Shown: positions 26,343-35,196, numbered from the stretch's first letter. The stretch is 64,000 nt of DNA from an uncultured Oscillospiraceae bacterium (GCA_900542575.1 UQOE01000003.1:1-64000); one strand, 5' to 3'. The notes: generated from the letters alone by a model not told the origin. A program made the numbers and translations.

Positions 26343-27128
26343 TCATTCAAAATACTGCTGCTGGGCGCGGGCCAGCGCTTTCCGTGTCTTCTGCCGTAAA
26401 GACTCCGGCTCGAGCACCTCCAGGGAATCGCCATAGCTGAGAATGGCGCTGAGCAGGGCATGGGTGTCTGCAAAGCTGCCCTCTACCAGGAGACGGCTGC
26501 CGCTGCGGACCAGAGCAGAGGGGAAATCCTCCCCGATGCGCCAGGATACATCCTGATTGACCAGCATCTTGACATTCAGAACCGGGGTCCCGTCATCCAT
26601 AGGCGGAAGCGGCTCCGGGCAGCTCCGGGAGTAGTGTGTACTGTTGACCTGCAGTTCCCGCATGCGGGAGAGATAGTAATAGGCCATGGTCTCGTCAATG
26701 CGGCTGTAGCCGAACAGATACCAGCAGCGGTTTCGACAGAGGAGCTTCAGCGGCTCAACGGCACATGGCTTTTCGCTGTTCCCGACCATATAGTGAAACT
26801 GGACCGGGCGGCGCTCCAGTATGGCGCGGCGAAGTTCCGGAAACAGCGGAACGCCGTCGACCTCCAGCCACTCAGTGGTGGTCTGGTCGGTATCGGAATC
26901 GGGTTCGTCGGAGCGGTTGGAGAGAACCGGATTGTACGCGGCATCCAGAGAGATTCCGCCGTCGCGCCCCTGCGTCATGGAGAGCGGGACGCCGGCCGCA
27001 GTCAAGTTGACGATGTCGCGGTAGATCGTCCGGGTGGAGACCCCCAGAACGCCGGCGAGCTGACGTGCCGTGAGCGTGCCCCGTTCCATCAGGAGATTGA
27101 TGATTTGCTTTTGTCGGTTGCTCTGCAT
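26343..27128 (-). CDS. HTH-WYL transcriptional regulator
   Basis: 261 residues from the ATG at 27128, preceded by AAAGGAA. N-terminal winged helix of the DeoR/HTH_11 type (RQKQIINLLMERGTLTARQL, GVSTRTIYRDI). Residues about 90-160 carry the WYL-type domain (VQFHYMVGNSEKPCAVEPLK, RNRCWYLFGYSRIDETMAYY), and a C-terminal WCX extension completes the protein. WYL domains bind ligands such as nucleotides and regulate metabolism or defence. No defence island surrounds it. The adjacent small acetyltransferase is probably cotranscribed. Confidence 0.85.
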   Translation of the reverse strand: MQSNRQKQIINLLMERGTLTARQLAGVLGVSTRTIYRDIVNLTAAGVPLSMTQGRDGGISLDAAYNPVLSNRSDEPDSDTDQTTTEWLEVDGVPLFPELRRAILERRPVQFHYMVGNSEKPCAVEPLKLLCRNRCWYLFGYSRIDETMAYYYLSRMRELQVNSTHYSRSCPEPLPPMDDGTPVLNVKMLVNQDVSWRIGEDFPSALVRSGSRLLVEGSFADTHALLSAILSYGDSLEVLEPESLRQKTRKALARAQQQYFE

Positions 27129-27157
27129 GAGCGGCTTCCTTTCGCTTGCTTCCGTTT

Positions 27158-27439
27158 TCAGGCATCGACCAGCAGGTCGGTGTAGTCCTTGTGGGTATCG
27201 AACCAATGGGTGGCATAGGAGCAGCGCGAGACAATTTTTGCGCCGTTTTCCCGCGCCGCATCGGCGACGCACTGTACCAGCTGTGCGGCGATCCCCTTGC
27301 CGGTGTAAATGGAGTCTACGCCGGTGTGTGTGATGGTCCATACCCCGTCATCCTGGCGGGTGTGGCACATTCCGATGAGATGGTCTCCGTCATAGGCGGC
27401 CGACCGGTTTTTCTCTTCTTCATAAACAACCTGGATCAT
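27158..27439 (-). CDS. Small GNAT-family (NATD1-like) acetyltransferase
   Basis: 93 residues, the length of the YjdJ/NATD1-type minimal GNAT fold. YDGDHLIGMCHTR, WTITHTGVDSIYTGKGIAAQ (acetyl-CoA loop Y-T-G-K-G-I-A) and YATHWFDTHKDYTDLL are characteristic. Target unknown. Sits 29 bp before the WYL regulator in the same direction. Confidence 0.8.
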   Translation of the reverse strand: MIQVVYEEEKNRSAAYDGDHLIGMCHTRQDDGVWTITHTGVDSIYTGKGIAAQLVQCVADAARENGAKIVSRCSYATHWFDTHKDYTDLLVDA

Positions 27440-27448
27440 GTCTGTTCC

Positions 27449-27958
27449 TCAACTTTCCGACTCCGCCTGGCGGCGGATTTTCCGGTCTACATCTAAGTAA
27501 TAGGTGAGGCCTGCGCTGCCGTACATAGCCCACATATACCAGGGCTGTGAGCTCTGGAATACGGTGGATGCCACACTGTGGAGCTCCTCCGCCGAATTCG
27601 GCAGCAGGCGGTGGAGGAGGAGATAGAACAGAACCCCAAACCCAACCAGCAGGAGCCAGCCCAGTACATAGGGGAAATGGTCCCGCACATAGGGGTGCGG
27701 TTTTTTCGTCTCATCTTTGCTCCGAAACTGGATTTCCGACTTGACTGCCTGCAGAGAGCCGATGAGCAGCCCGATGGCTGCCGCGGCAATCAGCAGGGCC
27801 CAGTCGCGGTCCGTCCAGCTTTGATAGACAGTATAGACGCACATGGCGATTGCATAAAATGGGGTGAAGACCTCTCGGAACGGGCGAAAGCGGTGAAACC
27901 GGAATGCGTCGATGCATACGGAGAGGACAAGGACCCCAAAAATAATGTCGTAAAACAT
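27449..27958 (-). CDS. Integral membrane protein of unknown function
   Basis: 169 residues with about four hydrophobic segments: near 3-20, 33-48, 53-70 (ALLIAAAAIGLLIGSLQAV) and 95-115 (YVLGWLLLVGFGVLFYLLLH), plus a weak one at about 140-155. A basic and charged loop (FRSKDETKKPHPYVRDHFPY) separates two pairs. No family recognised. Lies 6 bp after the flavodoxin gene and 9 bp before the small acetyltransferase, so it is part of that leftward run. No clear ribosome site. Confidence 0.65.
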   Translation of the reverse strand: MFYDIIFGVLVLSVCIDAFRFHRFRPFREVFTPFYAIAMCVYTVYQSWTDRDWALLIAAAAIGLLIGSLQAVKSEIQFRSKDETKKPHPYVRDHFPYVLGWLLLVGFGVLFYLLLHRLLPNSAEELHSVASTVFQSSQPWYMWAMYGSAGLTYYLDVDRKIRRQAESES

Positions 27959-27964
27959 GGAAGT

Positions 27965-28435
27965 TCAGTCTGTGAGCCCGTTTTTTCGGGCAAATTTTTT
28001 CAGCGCCGTCTCGTCTGCCCCCACAATGCTCAGCCGGTCGCAGATGTCGACCGACGCCAGTTTGCGGTTGAGTTTCAGAAATGCGGCCTTTGCATTTCCG
28101 CTTTTGGACGAGGCAATCAGGTAGACTTTTTTGCCCAGCAGGCTGCCCTGGTCAATCAGTGCACCGACGGCGGGCGGGTAGGTGCCGGCCCAGATAGGAA
28201 AGGCTACTACGACGTTTTCATAGGGAGACAGAGTGTCCTTCAGATTCGGCATGTGCGGGTCGATTTCCAGCGCAGCGGTCAGTCCGCCGACCAGAAATTT
28301 GCCGGGACCCTTTTTCGGCGGCTCCCGTTTGGGGTTCATGCGGATGAGGTCGGCTCCGATGAAGAAGCCGAGCCGTTTGGCGATGGCCTCGGTGGTTCCC
28401 TCCAGCGAGTAGTAGACGATAGCTGTTTTTGCCAT
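27965..28435 (-). CDS. Flavodoxin-family protein
   Basis: 156 residues. N-terminal FMN phosphate loop TAIVYYSLEGTTEAIAKRL, a middle loop VVAFPIWAGTYPPAVGALID (isoalloxazine contact) and a strand KKVYLIASSKSGN. Slightly long among short-chain flavodoxins because of an insert rich in Pro and Lys (MNPKREPPKKGPGKF). Likely an electron carrier or small flavoprotein reductase. Confidence 0.85.
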   Translation of the reverse strand: MAKTAIVYYSLEGTTEAIAKRLGFFIGADLIRMNPKREPPKKGPGKFLVGGLTAALEIDPHMPNLKDTLSPYENVVVAFPIWAGTYPPAVGALIDQGSLLGKKVYLIASSKSGNAKAAFLKLNRKLASVDICDRLSIVGADETALKKFARKNGLTD

Positions 28436-28556
28436 ATGGTTCCTCTTTCTTTTTCAGTTCATGTTCCATGATAAACGAGATGGCGCGAGATATCAATAAA
28501 TCGCCGTCCAATTTTTGTGTAAAAAGTAAAAAATAATCGTGAATCCTGTAACAATC

Positions 28557-29084
28557 TTAGGTTAGAATGACGTATTCGACGCTGCCGCAGCCGCCGCCGG
28601 ACGCCAGATGGGCCTCGCCCCAGGTGCACCAGAGGTCGTAGATACGATTTGGCTTCAGCATCCGAACAGAATTGCCGGTCCACTGGTCTGTCTGCAGAGG
28701 CTGTGCGCTGAAATTCCCGAGATCGCTGCTGCGGTAGGCCGCCATGCTGACGGTATCGGGAGCGATATCCCATTGCAGGCGGTACAGGGCCCCGGACCAC
28801 AGGGAGGAGGAGGGAACCTCCAGCGTCTTCTCCCGTCCGGAATAGAACGAGGAGAGCGGCGGCACCGCGTCGATGACAATGGTCATTGCCTGCCCCTGTT
28901 CCATCCAGGTCCAGGTGGCGCTCCCGTGCCCCACCTCTGCCGACTTGTGCGATCCAATCTCAGAGACGACCAGCTTCGGGGGCCGGTTCAGATCAGATAC
29001 GCCTGCGGCCGATGCGCGGAACGCGAACAGGCAGCTGAACAACACAGCGAGCACCAGAAGCAGGCTGACAGCACTTTTTTTCAT
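28557..29084 (-). CDS. Secreted protein of unknown function
   Basis: 175 residues with AAGGAGA. Clear signal peptide (MKKSAVSLLLVLAVLFSCLF, cleavage near ASA-AG at about 27). The mature part is rich in Trp, Tyr and Ser and looks all-beta (HGSATWTWMEQGQAMTIVID, YRLQWDIAPDTVSMAAY, YDLWCTWGEAHLASGGGCGS). Two Cys near the C-terminus could pair. No family recognised. Divergent from the cupin gene with 48 bp between. Confidence 0.7.
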   Translation of the reverse strand: MKKSAVSLLLVLAVLFSCLFAFRASAAGVSDLNRPPKLVVSEIGSHKSAEVGHGSATWTWMEQGQAMTIVIDAVPPLSSFYSGREKTLEVPSSSLWSGALYRLQWDIAPDTVSMAAYRSSDLGNFSAQPLQTDQWTGNSVRMLKPNRIYDLWCTWGEAHLASGGGCGSVEYVILT

Positions 29085-29132
29085 AGAAGTTCTCCTTTAT
29101 AATAAATGTATCTTTTTCTAGGAGGAATTGAC

Positions 29133-29495
29133 ATGGTCAGACACGAGAAAAAAACGGTTCGCACGGGTCTCGGCGGCGGCACGGGCATCGGCCCGGCCTA
29201 TGTCTACAACATTGTGGACAAGGAAGATCTGGAGGGGCAGGGCCGCTTTTATGCGAAAATTGTCCTCCCGAAGGGCTCTTCCATCGGCTGGCACCAGCAC
29301 GTCCGCGAGACGGAGCCGTATTACATTCTCTCCGGCACCGGCATCTTCACCGACAGCGACAAGTCGGAGACGACCGTGACGGCCGGCGACATCTGTCAGA
29401 TTAAGTGCGGCGAGTGGCATGCTCTCCGCAACGCCGGCGACGACGACCTGGTTCTGATTGCCCTGGTCTACTACGAGCGCGGCAGAGAGGAATAA
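29133..29495 (+). CDS. Cupin-domain protein
   Basis: 120 residues from the ATG at 29133, which has a perfect AGGAGG site. Cupin motif 1 is GWHQHVRETEPYYILSGTG (two His and a Glu as metal ligands), motif 2 KCGEWHALRNAGDDDLVLIA with the third His. Single-domain, metal-binding beta-barrel; function ranges from sugar isomerase to ligand-binding. Monocistronic with a terminator after it. Confidence 0.85.
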   Translation: MVRHEKKTVRTGLGGGTGIGPAYVYNIVDKEDLEGQGRFYAKIVLPKGSSIGWHQHVRETEPYYILSGTGIFTDSDKSETTVTAGDICQIKCGEWHALRNAGDDDLVLIALVYYERGREE

Positions 29496-29511
29496 TCGTA
29501 ACCGTCAGATG

Positions 29512-29551
29512 GGCCGTACATCCTGTATGGGGTGTGCGGCCTGTAATTTTT
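29512..29551 (+). terminator. Terminator after the cupin gene
   Basis: Arms GGCCGTACATCC / GGGTGTGCGGCC pair with G-U wobbles, followed by TGTAATTTTT. It touches the 3' end of the convergent Dabb gene. Confidence 0.6.
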
Positions 29552-29837
29552 ACTCGTAGGAATCGAAAATTGCCTTGCTCTGAATGCGGTCCCCGTACTC
29601 GGCCTTCCAACGCTTATGGATGGCGGAGTCGTCGTAGCGCGGGAGTACGGCCTCCTGCATCGTGATGCGGATGAGAAGATCGTACCGGTTGGGCCGGTCT
29701 ACGATGTTGGGGATGACCTCGACCTGCTGGATGCCGGGAATCTCCGTTAGCGGCGCAAACAGCTTCTCCACGTCGTTCTGAATTTTCTTTCGGTCGGTGA
29801 CCTTGTCGTTCCATTTGACCAGAATATGGTGTTTCAT
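29550..29837 (-). CDS. Dabb (stress-responsive A/B barrel) domain protein
   Basis: 95 residues, one dimeric alpha-beta barrel domain: HHILVKWNDKVTDRKKIQND, then EIPGIQQVEVIPNIVDRPNR and YDLLIRITMQEAVLPRYDDS. The ATG overlaps the FGGY kinase stop (ATGA), so it is coupled to it. Dabb proteins are small dimers sometimes acting as enzymes on hydrophobic substrates; role here unknown. Confidence 0.85.
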   Translation of the reverse strand: MKHHILVKWNDKVTDRKKIQNDVEKLFAPLTEIPGIQQVEVIPNIVDRPNRYDLLIRITMQEAVLPRYDDSAIHKRWKAEYGDRIQSKAIFDSYE

Positions 29838-31378
29838 GACATGAGCTCCTTTAGTGCCGCGAATACCTGCTGCATATCCTGCCGGACCAGCTTCTGCTTC
29901 TTTTCGTAGGCGGAGCGGTAGAACGCGTGGGTTTCACGGTTCCAGTGATATTCTTCTGCAATTTGGAAATTGTTCTGCACGGCCTCGGCAATGTCCGGGA
30001 GATCTCCCACTGCGTAAGCTGCAGCGGTGCAGTCGGTGACCAGGGCGCTGCCCGGATTTTCGGGGACGACGACGTCGCTTCCGAGCATGTCCGCTTTCAT
30101 CTGGTTCCAGACCTTACTGCGGCTGCCCCCCTCGGTGACCGTGATGCGGGTCAGATCGACGCCGGCGGCGCGGTACTGGTCGGTGACCTCCATATAGTCA
30201 TAGCCGATGCCCTCCAGGACGGCGTGCCACATGGAGGCCTGGTCGGTATCCATCGTGACGTTCAGGAAACAGGCGGAGGCATCTTTCAGGTCGTCGGTTC
30301 CGCCGGTGAGGTAGGGGAGGAAGAGAAGACCGTTGGATCCCGCCGGGACCGAGGCCGCTTCCTGATTAAGTTTGTTGTAGTAGGCGCCGTCGCCTGCATG
30401 GCCGCAGACGTTATCCTTGAACCAGCGGAGCGCGAGTCCGCCGGTGCGGATATAGCCCCAGTAGAAGTAGGTGTCTGGAAGGGTGCCGCTGTTGAAGATC
30501 AGCCCGTTTCCGCTCCGGCTCAGCTCCGGGAGAATTCCCCTGGTGGAGGCGCAGAACATGGCACAGGTTCCCGCCACGTCCACAGCCTGGCCGGGGGCCA
30601 GGTTGCCGGAGCCAATCATGGACTGCATGGTGTCGCCGGCGCCGGCACAGACCGGGATGCCAGCGGGGAGCCCGGTGGCCTCCGCCATCTCGGGTGTCAG
30701 GTGCCCGATGATATCCCAGGGTTTCACAATGCGCGGCATGCACTCGATTGGAATGCCCAGAATGTCCAGCTGCTCCTGGGACCAGCATTTCTCCTCGACT
30801 TTGTATCCCAGGCCCCAGCCGGACATGGTGCCCCAGTCAATACAGAAATCTTTTGCGGAAAGTCCGGCGAGATGGGACAGGATGTACGGGGCGTTATGAG
30901 AAAACTTTGCAATTTTCCCATTCCACTGATCGGCGTTTTTCAGAAACCAGCGCGCAAACAATGCCGGAAACATGCATTTGGGCTCCGGGTTTCCCGTCTC
31001 CCGTCCCCAGATGGCGCGGGGCTCGGCGCGGAGGGCGGTCTCGTCGTCTTTCGTCCGGGAATCCAGGTAATTGATGTACGGAGTGATGGCGTTTCCGTCC
31101 TTGTCTACGCCGGCAATTCCACAGATGATGCCGTCGCCCATAATGGCGCGGATGCCGGCGGGGTCCAGGCCTTTTTTCCGCATTTGGTCAGTACAGGCAC
31201 GCATGCCCTGGAGGGCGAGGCGGAGATATTCGTCCACATCCATCTCCACCCATCCCGGATGGGGATACGAGAAAGTGGTCAGCGCGGAGCTGGAGGCAAC
31301 GGGCTGCATCTTCTCGTCGCAGACGGTGACTTTGACGGACTGGGTGCCCGCATCAAAGCCGAGATAATATGCACTCAT
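29834..31378 (-). CDS. FGGY-family carbohydrate kinase
   Basis: 514 residues. ATP-domain start YYLGFDAGTQSVKVTVCDEK, HPGWVEMDVDEYLRLALQGM, and IRAIMGDGIICGIAGVD; C-terminal GGSRSKVWNQMKADMLGSDV and DCTAAAYAVGDLPDIAEAVQ. Note MGDGI where many FGGY enzymes have a G-Q-M/Q type loop, and DSRTKDDE in the catalytic-Asp region. Substrate unknown. Middle gene of a nitroreductase-kinase-Dabb operon. Confidence 0.82.
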   Translation of the reverse strand: MSAYYLGFDAGTQSVKVTVCDEKMQPVASSSALTTFSYPHPGWVEMDVDEYLRLALQGMRACTDQMRKKGLDPAGIRAIMGDGIICGIAGVDKDGNAITPYINYLDSRTKDDETALRAEPRAIWGRETGNPEPKCMFPALFARWFLKNADQWNGKIAKFSHNAPYILSHLAGLSAKDFCIDWGTMSGWGLGYKVEEKCWSQEQLDILGIPIECMPRIVKPWDIIGHLTPEMAEATGLPAGIPVCAGAGDTMQSMIGSGNLAPGQAVDVAGTCAMFCASTRGILPELSRSGNGLIFNSGTLPDTYFYWGYIRTGGLALRWFKDNVCGHAGDGAYYNKLNQEAASVPAGSNGLLFLPYLTGGTDDLKDASACFLNVTMDTDQASMWHAVLEGIGYDYMEVTDQYRAAGVDLTRITVTEGGSRSKVWNQMKADMLGSDVVVPENPGSALVTDCTAAAYAVGDLPDIAEAVQNNFQIAEEYHWNRETHAFYRSAYEKKQKLVRQDMQQVFAALKELMS

Positions 31379-31389
31379 GTTTTCCCTCC

Positions 31390-31908
31390 TCAGAGACGGT
31401 GGACTTTGTTCCAGTCAGCGTCGTTTTTGCTGTGCGGCTCCTTGACTTCATCGGGATAGCCGAGAGCCAGTGCGCCGACAAGGCGCTGCGGTGCTTTTGT
31501 CCCGAGGTCGGACAGGACGTTCTGCTCAGCGTCTTTGCCGAGAAGGCTCAGACGGAGATGGAACTGGATCCAGCAGACGCCGAGGCCGGCGTCTACCGCC
31601 GCAAGGTTCATGTAGGACATGGCGATGGAGCAGTCCTCAATCCACGTGTCGGCCTTTTCGGAGTCTGCAGTGACCACGATGGCCGCAGTGCATTTTGCAA
31701 GCGGACCGGCTCCGGCCCGTTTTGCCTTGGAGAGCTTCTTCAGGAGATCCGGGTCCCGGACCAGGTAGAACTGGCAGGGCTTCCGGTCCATGCTGGTCGG
31801 GGCGAGCAATCCGGCTTCCAGGATGCGATCCAGTGTCTCTTCCGCGACAGGCCTGTCGGAAAATCTGCGAATGCTTCGTCTTGCTTTCACCGTATCTAGA
31901 AATTCCAT
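31390..31908 (-). CDS. Nitroreductase-family protein
   Basis: 172 residues with AAGGAG. FMN-binding KARRSIRRFSDRPVAEETLD near the N-terminus, LLAPTSMDRKPCQFYLVRD, and the C-terminal VGALALGYPDEVKEPHSKND. Typical short nitroreductase: NAD(P)H-dependent reduction of nitro, quinone or flavin-like substrates. First gene of the operon with the FGGY kinase 12 bp downstream. Confidence 0.88.
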   Translation of the reverse strand: MEFLDTVKARRSIRRFSDRPVAEETLDRILEAGLLAPTSMDRKPCQFYLVRDPDLLKKLSKAKRAGAGPLAKCTAAIVVTADSEKADTWIEDCSIAMSYMNLAAVDAGLGVCWIQFHLRLSLLGKDAEQNVLSDLGTKAPQRLVGALALGYPDEVKEPHSKNDADWNKVHRL

Positions 31909-31927
31909 AAACTAGCTCCTTGAATCT

Positions 31928-31954
31928 AAAAAAGGCGGGACCCTCTGTCCCGCC
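31928..31954 (-). terminator. Terminator after the CAP-domain gene
   Basis: Perfect 8-bp arms GGCGGGAC / GTCCCGCC followed by T6 on the minus strand. Confidence 0.85.
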
Positions 31955-31967
31955 CAAAATTTCTGCT

Positions 31968-32501
31968 TTACTTGCCGAACACGACGACCCAGTAGTTGCG
32001 GCCTTCGCTGTTCTTATAGTGGGCGGCGCCCATTCGGCTGATGCGGCTGTCCAGCATGTCGCGCCGATTGCTCTGGGAACCATAAGTTTCGCTTTCGGGA
32101 TTGTACCAGTATTCGACGGCCTCTTTGGCGGTATCCTTGTCCCGGGCACAGAGTTCGGTGTAGGGCTCTTTGCCGTTGTACGTGCAGGACCAGTAGGTCT
32201 CCCCGTTGGGGCGGTAGTGGCTGTAGTTCTGGGAGAGCTCCTGTGCACGGATTTCCGCTATATGGGCGTAGTCACTGTCCCATTTCAGCGGCTTTAAGTC
32301 GAGCTTCGTGGTGGTCCAGTTGAGCTCCAGCTGCTGTGCGGTCTTCGGATTGGTGCGGTACTCGTTGACGTAGGTCAGGACCTGTTTCCCGTCGCTCTGC
32401 AGGCCGGTGCCTGCGGCAAGTGCGGGAACTGCGCAGGCGACCGCGAAGAGCAGCGTAAACAGGAGGGCGAGCAGTCGGCGCCCTGTTGGCTGATTTTTCA
32501 T
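31968..32501 (-). CDS. Secreted CAP-domain (SCP/PR-1) protein
   Basis: 177 residues. Signal peptide MKNQPTGRRLLALLFTLLFA with cleavage after PALAA at about 29. CAP features: VLTYVNEYRTNPKTAQQLEL, LKWDSDYAHIAEIRAQELSQ, NYSHYRPNGETYW (His of the cavity), DMLDSRISRMGAAHYKNSEG and a final YWVVVFGK. Extracellular; role in bacteria poorly defined. 15 bp after the patatin gene, probably cotranscribed. Confidence 0.88.
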   Translation of the reverse strand: MKNQPTGRRLLALLFTLLFAVACAVPALAAGTGLQSDGKQVLTYVNEYRTNPKTAQQLELNWTTTKLDLKPLKWDSDYAHIAEIRAQELSQNYSHYRPNGETYWSCTYNGKEPYTELCARDKDTAKEAVEYWYNPESETYGSQSNRRDMLDSRISRMGAAHYKNSEGRNYWVVVFGK

Positions 32502-32516
32502 TGGGGATCTTCTCCT

Positions 32517-33425
32517 TTATGATTTGATATATTCCAGGAGCGCAGGGATGCGCGCCTTGGTCTCTCGGTATCCGTCGAAATAGAGGGCTCCAAGGGTTTC
32601 CATATTTCCCTCGAAATGGGAGATGTGGATGGGTTTCTCCGGTGCAAGGACAAACGTCTTTCCTTCCGCAGCGTCACGGTCTATTTCGTCCAGGACGGTC
32701 CCGTAGTCCAGCATGGACTGAACTTGTGCCTTCTGAAAAGCAGGCCAGCGGTCGTACAGCAGGTGGTCTATGGCGTGCAGTTCTTTCGGTCTGGGCCGGA
32801 ACCCGTTGTCCCGGGTCTTAATGACAATCTGCTTGCCTGGAAAATGCTCTTTGGCGTAGTGATATGGGATGTGCACCGAGCAGCCGCCGTCCAGATAGAG
32901 CTCGCCGTTGATTTTTACGGGCTCGGAGACATAGGGCACGGTGGCAGAGGCCTGTGCAGCGCGGCGAATGTCGCATACGGTGCGGTCCAGATAAACAGGT
33001 TTCCCGGTACGGACGTTGGTGGCGACGACGAGAAAGCGGCGGTCGCTTCGGTCGAGGCGCGTCCAGTCCAGCGGCATGGCACGGGTAATTTCGGTGAACA
33101 GGTAGGTGAAACCGGTGATGCCGTGGTCTACGCGCATGGCACCGGCGCCGCAGTAGTTCGGGTCGTGCCGGTAGGTCAGGTTGATGCGGGCACACCAGCC
33201 GATTTCCCCGGCCACATAGCCGATGCCGGACAGCGCGCCGGCCGAACAGCCGATGACATTGCGGAAGTTGAGCCCGGCCTGCATAAGGGCATCTAGTGCG
33301 CCCTGCGTATAGAGGGCGCGGTAGGCGCCGCCTTCTAGCACCAAGGTCCCCTCGGTGAGCACATCATTGGTCCTCCCGTGGGCGATCTGGTCAATTTTAT
33401 CGTACTTCGGATAAGTGAAATTCAA
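32517..33425 (-). CDS. Patatin-like phospholipase
   Basis: 302 residues starting at a TTG (33425) that overlaps the stop of the upstream small gene (TTGA); no in-frame ATG is available near it. Oxyanion motif LVLEGGAYRALYTQGALDAL, nucleophile elbow VIGCSAGALSGIGY, and DGG with catalytic Asp in LYLDGGCSVHIPY. This is the YjjU/RssA-like branch. Ser/Asp dyad hydrolase of lipid esters, probably membrane associated. Confidence 0.88.
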   Translation of the reverse strand: MNFTYPKYDKIDQIAHGRTNDVLTEGTLVLEGGAYRALYTQGALDALMQAGLNFRNVIGCSAGALSGIGYVAGEIGWCARINLTYRHDPNYCGAGAMRVDHGITGFTYLFTEITRAMPLDWTRLDRSDRRFLVVATNVRTGKPVYLDRTVCDIRRAAQASATVPYVSEPVKINGELYLDGGCSVHIPYHYAKEHFPGKQIVIKTRDNGFRPRPKELHAIDHLLYDRWPAFQKAQVQSMLDYGTVLDEIDRDAAEGKTFVLAPEKPIHISHFEGNMETLGALYFDGYRETKARIPALLEYIKS

Positions 33426-33586
33426 TGGGTTTTCTGCTCCTTCTCTTCCGATTCGGCGGCCTTCCGCAGCTCCAGCTGTTCGAGATACAGCTCGTGTTCG
33501 TGCTCGGACATGCAGAACGTCCCGCTCTCCGTCTTGTAGTAATGGCGGTTTTCGAGATCGTTTTCCAGATTCTCTGCTTTCTCCAT
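33422..33586 (-). CDS. Small charged protein coupled to the patatin gene
   Basis: 54 residues from the ATG at 33586 (AAAGGAGG upstream). Strongly charged and probably helical (ENLENDLENRHYYKTESG, MSEHEHELYLEQLELRKAAE, ESEEKEQKTH). No family recognised. Its stop overlaps the TTG start of the phospholipase by the TTGA arrangement, so it may drive that gene's translation. Confidence 0.6.
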   Translation of the reverse strand: MEKAENLENDLENRHYYKTESGTFCMSEHEHELYLEQLELRKAAESEEKEQKTH

Positions 33587-33754
33587 GGCGGCCTCCTTTC
33601 GGTTCGCTATTATCATACCACTAAATGAGAAAGCCGGCGAGGGCGGAGGTGATTGTGCGGCCGCCGGACGATTGTGCTCTGGACGACGTGCGTGTTTCTA
33701 TCTAAAATAAATATGAGTAATGTGAAAACAAATTTCGTATCCCGAGGCGCAGCT

Positions 33755-34963
33755 ATGAGCATGGAAGTTCCCTTTTCTGAACTGGACCATTCAGATTTGG
33801 TCATTGATTGTATTTACAGAGGCGGTACAGCAAAGAATCTGAGTGCTGAGCCATTTCATAAACTGATCCCGGGATGTGAAAACTCCGGCGGCTTCCGAAA
33901 AAAGCTGAGAGAAGATGGCTCGGGGAAGTATGCTTATATTGTTCTGTATACTTCCATGGAGGAACTGGAATGGCCGGACTTTCTGGAGGAGGAGACCGGT
34001 ATATTCCGCTACTATGGGGACAACCGCAGCCCGGGTCGAAATCTGACCGATACCCATAAGAAGGGCAATAAGATTCTGGAGATGACATTTGATCTTCTGA
34101 ACAGCGGGACCAGTCTGGAAGATATGCCGCCGTTTTTTATCTTTAAGAAAACCGGACACGGCAGAGATATCCAGTTTCTGGGTCTGGCTGCTCCCGGAAA
34201 TCCTAAAATTTCACCGGATAAAGATCTGGTGGCGTTCTGGAGGACTCTGAACGGGCAGCGTTTTCAGAATTATGAGGCATATTTCACCGTGCTGGATACC
34301 GGAAAACAGCCGGTTTCCAGAAAGTGGATCGAATCGCTTATTTATGATCATGAAAACAATCTGCAGTATGCCCCGGACGCCTGGAAAAAGTTCCTCCGAG
34401 AAGGGCGAAATGGTATTTTTGCGCTGCGATCGCCGCGCATTGTGAAAGTACCCAATCGCTATGAGCAGCTGCAGTGTGATCAGGAGAGTGAGCAATGCCT
34501 GGAAGAAATTCGGAATCACTACAGGGAATTCCCCCCGGGCTTTGAAGTCTGCGCCACCGATCTCGTGACCAAGATGGATCCCAATTTTGTGGACTTCTCC
34601 ATTACCCGTCCCTGGCGGGACGGCGGCCGCGATGCAGTCGGTCACTACCGAATCTCGACCCATGGGAAAGTAAACTATCCGCTTAAAATGGACTGCGCAC
34701 TGGAGGCGAAGTGCTACGCCAAAAACAACTCCGTCGGTGTCCGGGAGATGTCCCGGCTGATTTCCCGTATCCGATACCGGCAGTTTGGCGTTCTGGTAAC
34801 CACCAGCTATGTTCATAGTCAGGCATATCAGGAGGTCATTGAAGATGGACATCCCATCCTGATTATTACGGCGTCGGACATTGGCGGAATCCTGCGAAAA
34901 AATGGAATCTATTCCCGCAACGTCGGAGATTGGCTGGACTCCCTTCCGGACAGCCGAATATAG
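33755..34963 (+). CDS. AspBHI/MspJI-type modification-dependent restriction endonuclease
   Basis: 402 residues from the ATG at 33755 (GAGG 8 nt upstream); 33713 is an alternative. The N-terminal half resembles the AspBHI SRA-like recognition domain (YRGGTAKNLSAEPFHKLIPG, CENSGGFRKK, FRYYGDNRSPGRNLTDT). The C-terminal Mrr-like PD-(D/E)XK nuclease has ITRPWRDGGRDAVGHYRI (Asp) and LEAKCYAKNNS (E-x-K), then GVLVTTSYVHSQAYQEV. Such type IIM enzymes recognise 5-methyl- or hydroxymethyl-cytosine and cut at a distance, acting against phage with modified DNA. No methyltransferase lies next to it, as expected. A terminator follows. Confidence 0.85.
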   Translation: MSMEVPFSELDHSDLVIDCIYRGGTAKNLSAEPFHKLIPGCENSGGFRKKLREDGSGKYAYIVLYTSMEELEWPDFLEEETGIFRYYGDNRSPGRNLTDTHKKGNKILEMTFDLLNSGTSLEDMPPFFIFKKTGHGRDIQFLGLAAPGNPKISPDKDLVAFWRTLNGQRFQNYEAYFTVLDTGKQPVSRKWIESLIYDHENNLQYAPDAWKKFLREGRNGIFALRSPRIVKVPNRYEQLQCDQESEQCLEEIRNHYREFPPGFEVCATDLVTKMDPNFVDFSITRPWRDGGRDAVGHYRISTHGKVNYPLKMDCALEAKCYAKNNSVGVREMSRLISRIRYRQFGVLVTTSYVHSQAYQEVIEDGHPILIITASDIGGILRKNGIYSRNVGDWLDSLPDSRI

Positions 34964-34970
34964 AAGAAAA

Positions 34971-35006
34971 AGAGGGCACCGAGTTTTCTCGATGTCCTCT
35001 GCTTTT
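34971..35006 (+). terminator. Terminator after the endonuclease gene
   Basis: Arms AGAGGGCACCGAG / CTCGATGTCCTCT with one wobble and one mismatch, loop TTTT, then GCTTTT. The 190 bp from here to 35196 hold no recognisable gene. Confidence 0.7.
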
Positions 35007-35196
35007 CTCAAATCCCCATGCCCGCCCTCGCGGTTCCATCCAATATCCGGTCGTAACAGTACGCAGTCGCAATGCACGTTTGCACAATGGGGGCATAACA
35101 ATGCGTAACAGGGCGGCCCCTCGCCATCTTATCAACGGGTCGACTTGAGCAATCGATGCTTGATATTCGCTATGGAAACGCTACCAGTCTTCAGGT

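Noticed and set aside
34964..35196. A tRNA or small RNA gene in the gap after the endonuclease
   Set aside because: No cloverleaf, T-loop or conserved RNA motif could be traced; only the terminator is supportable.
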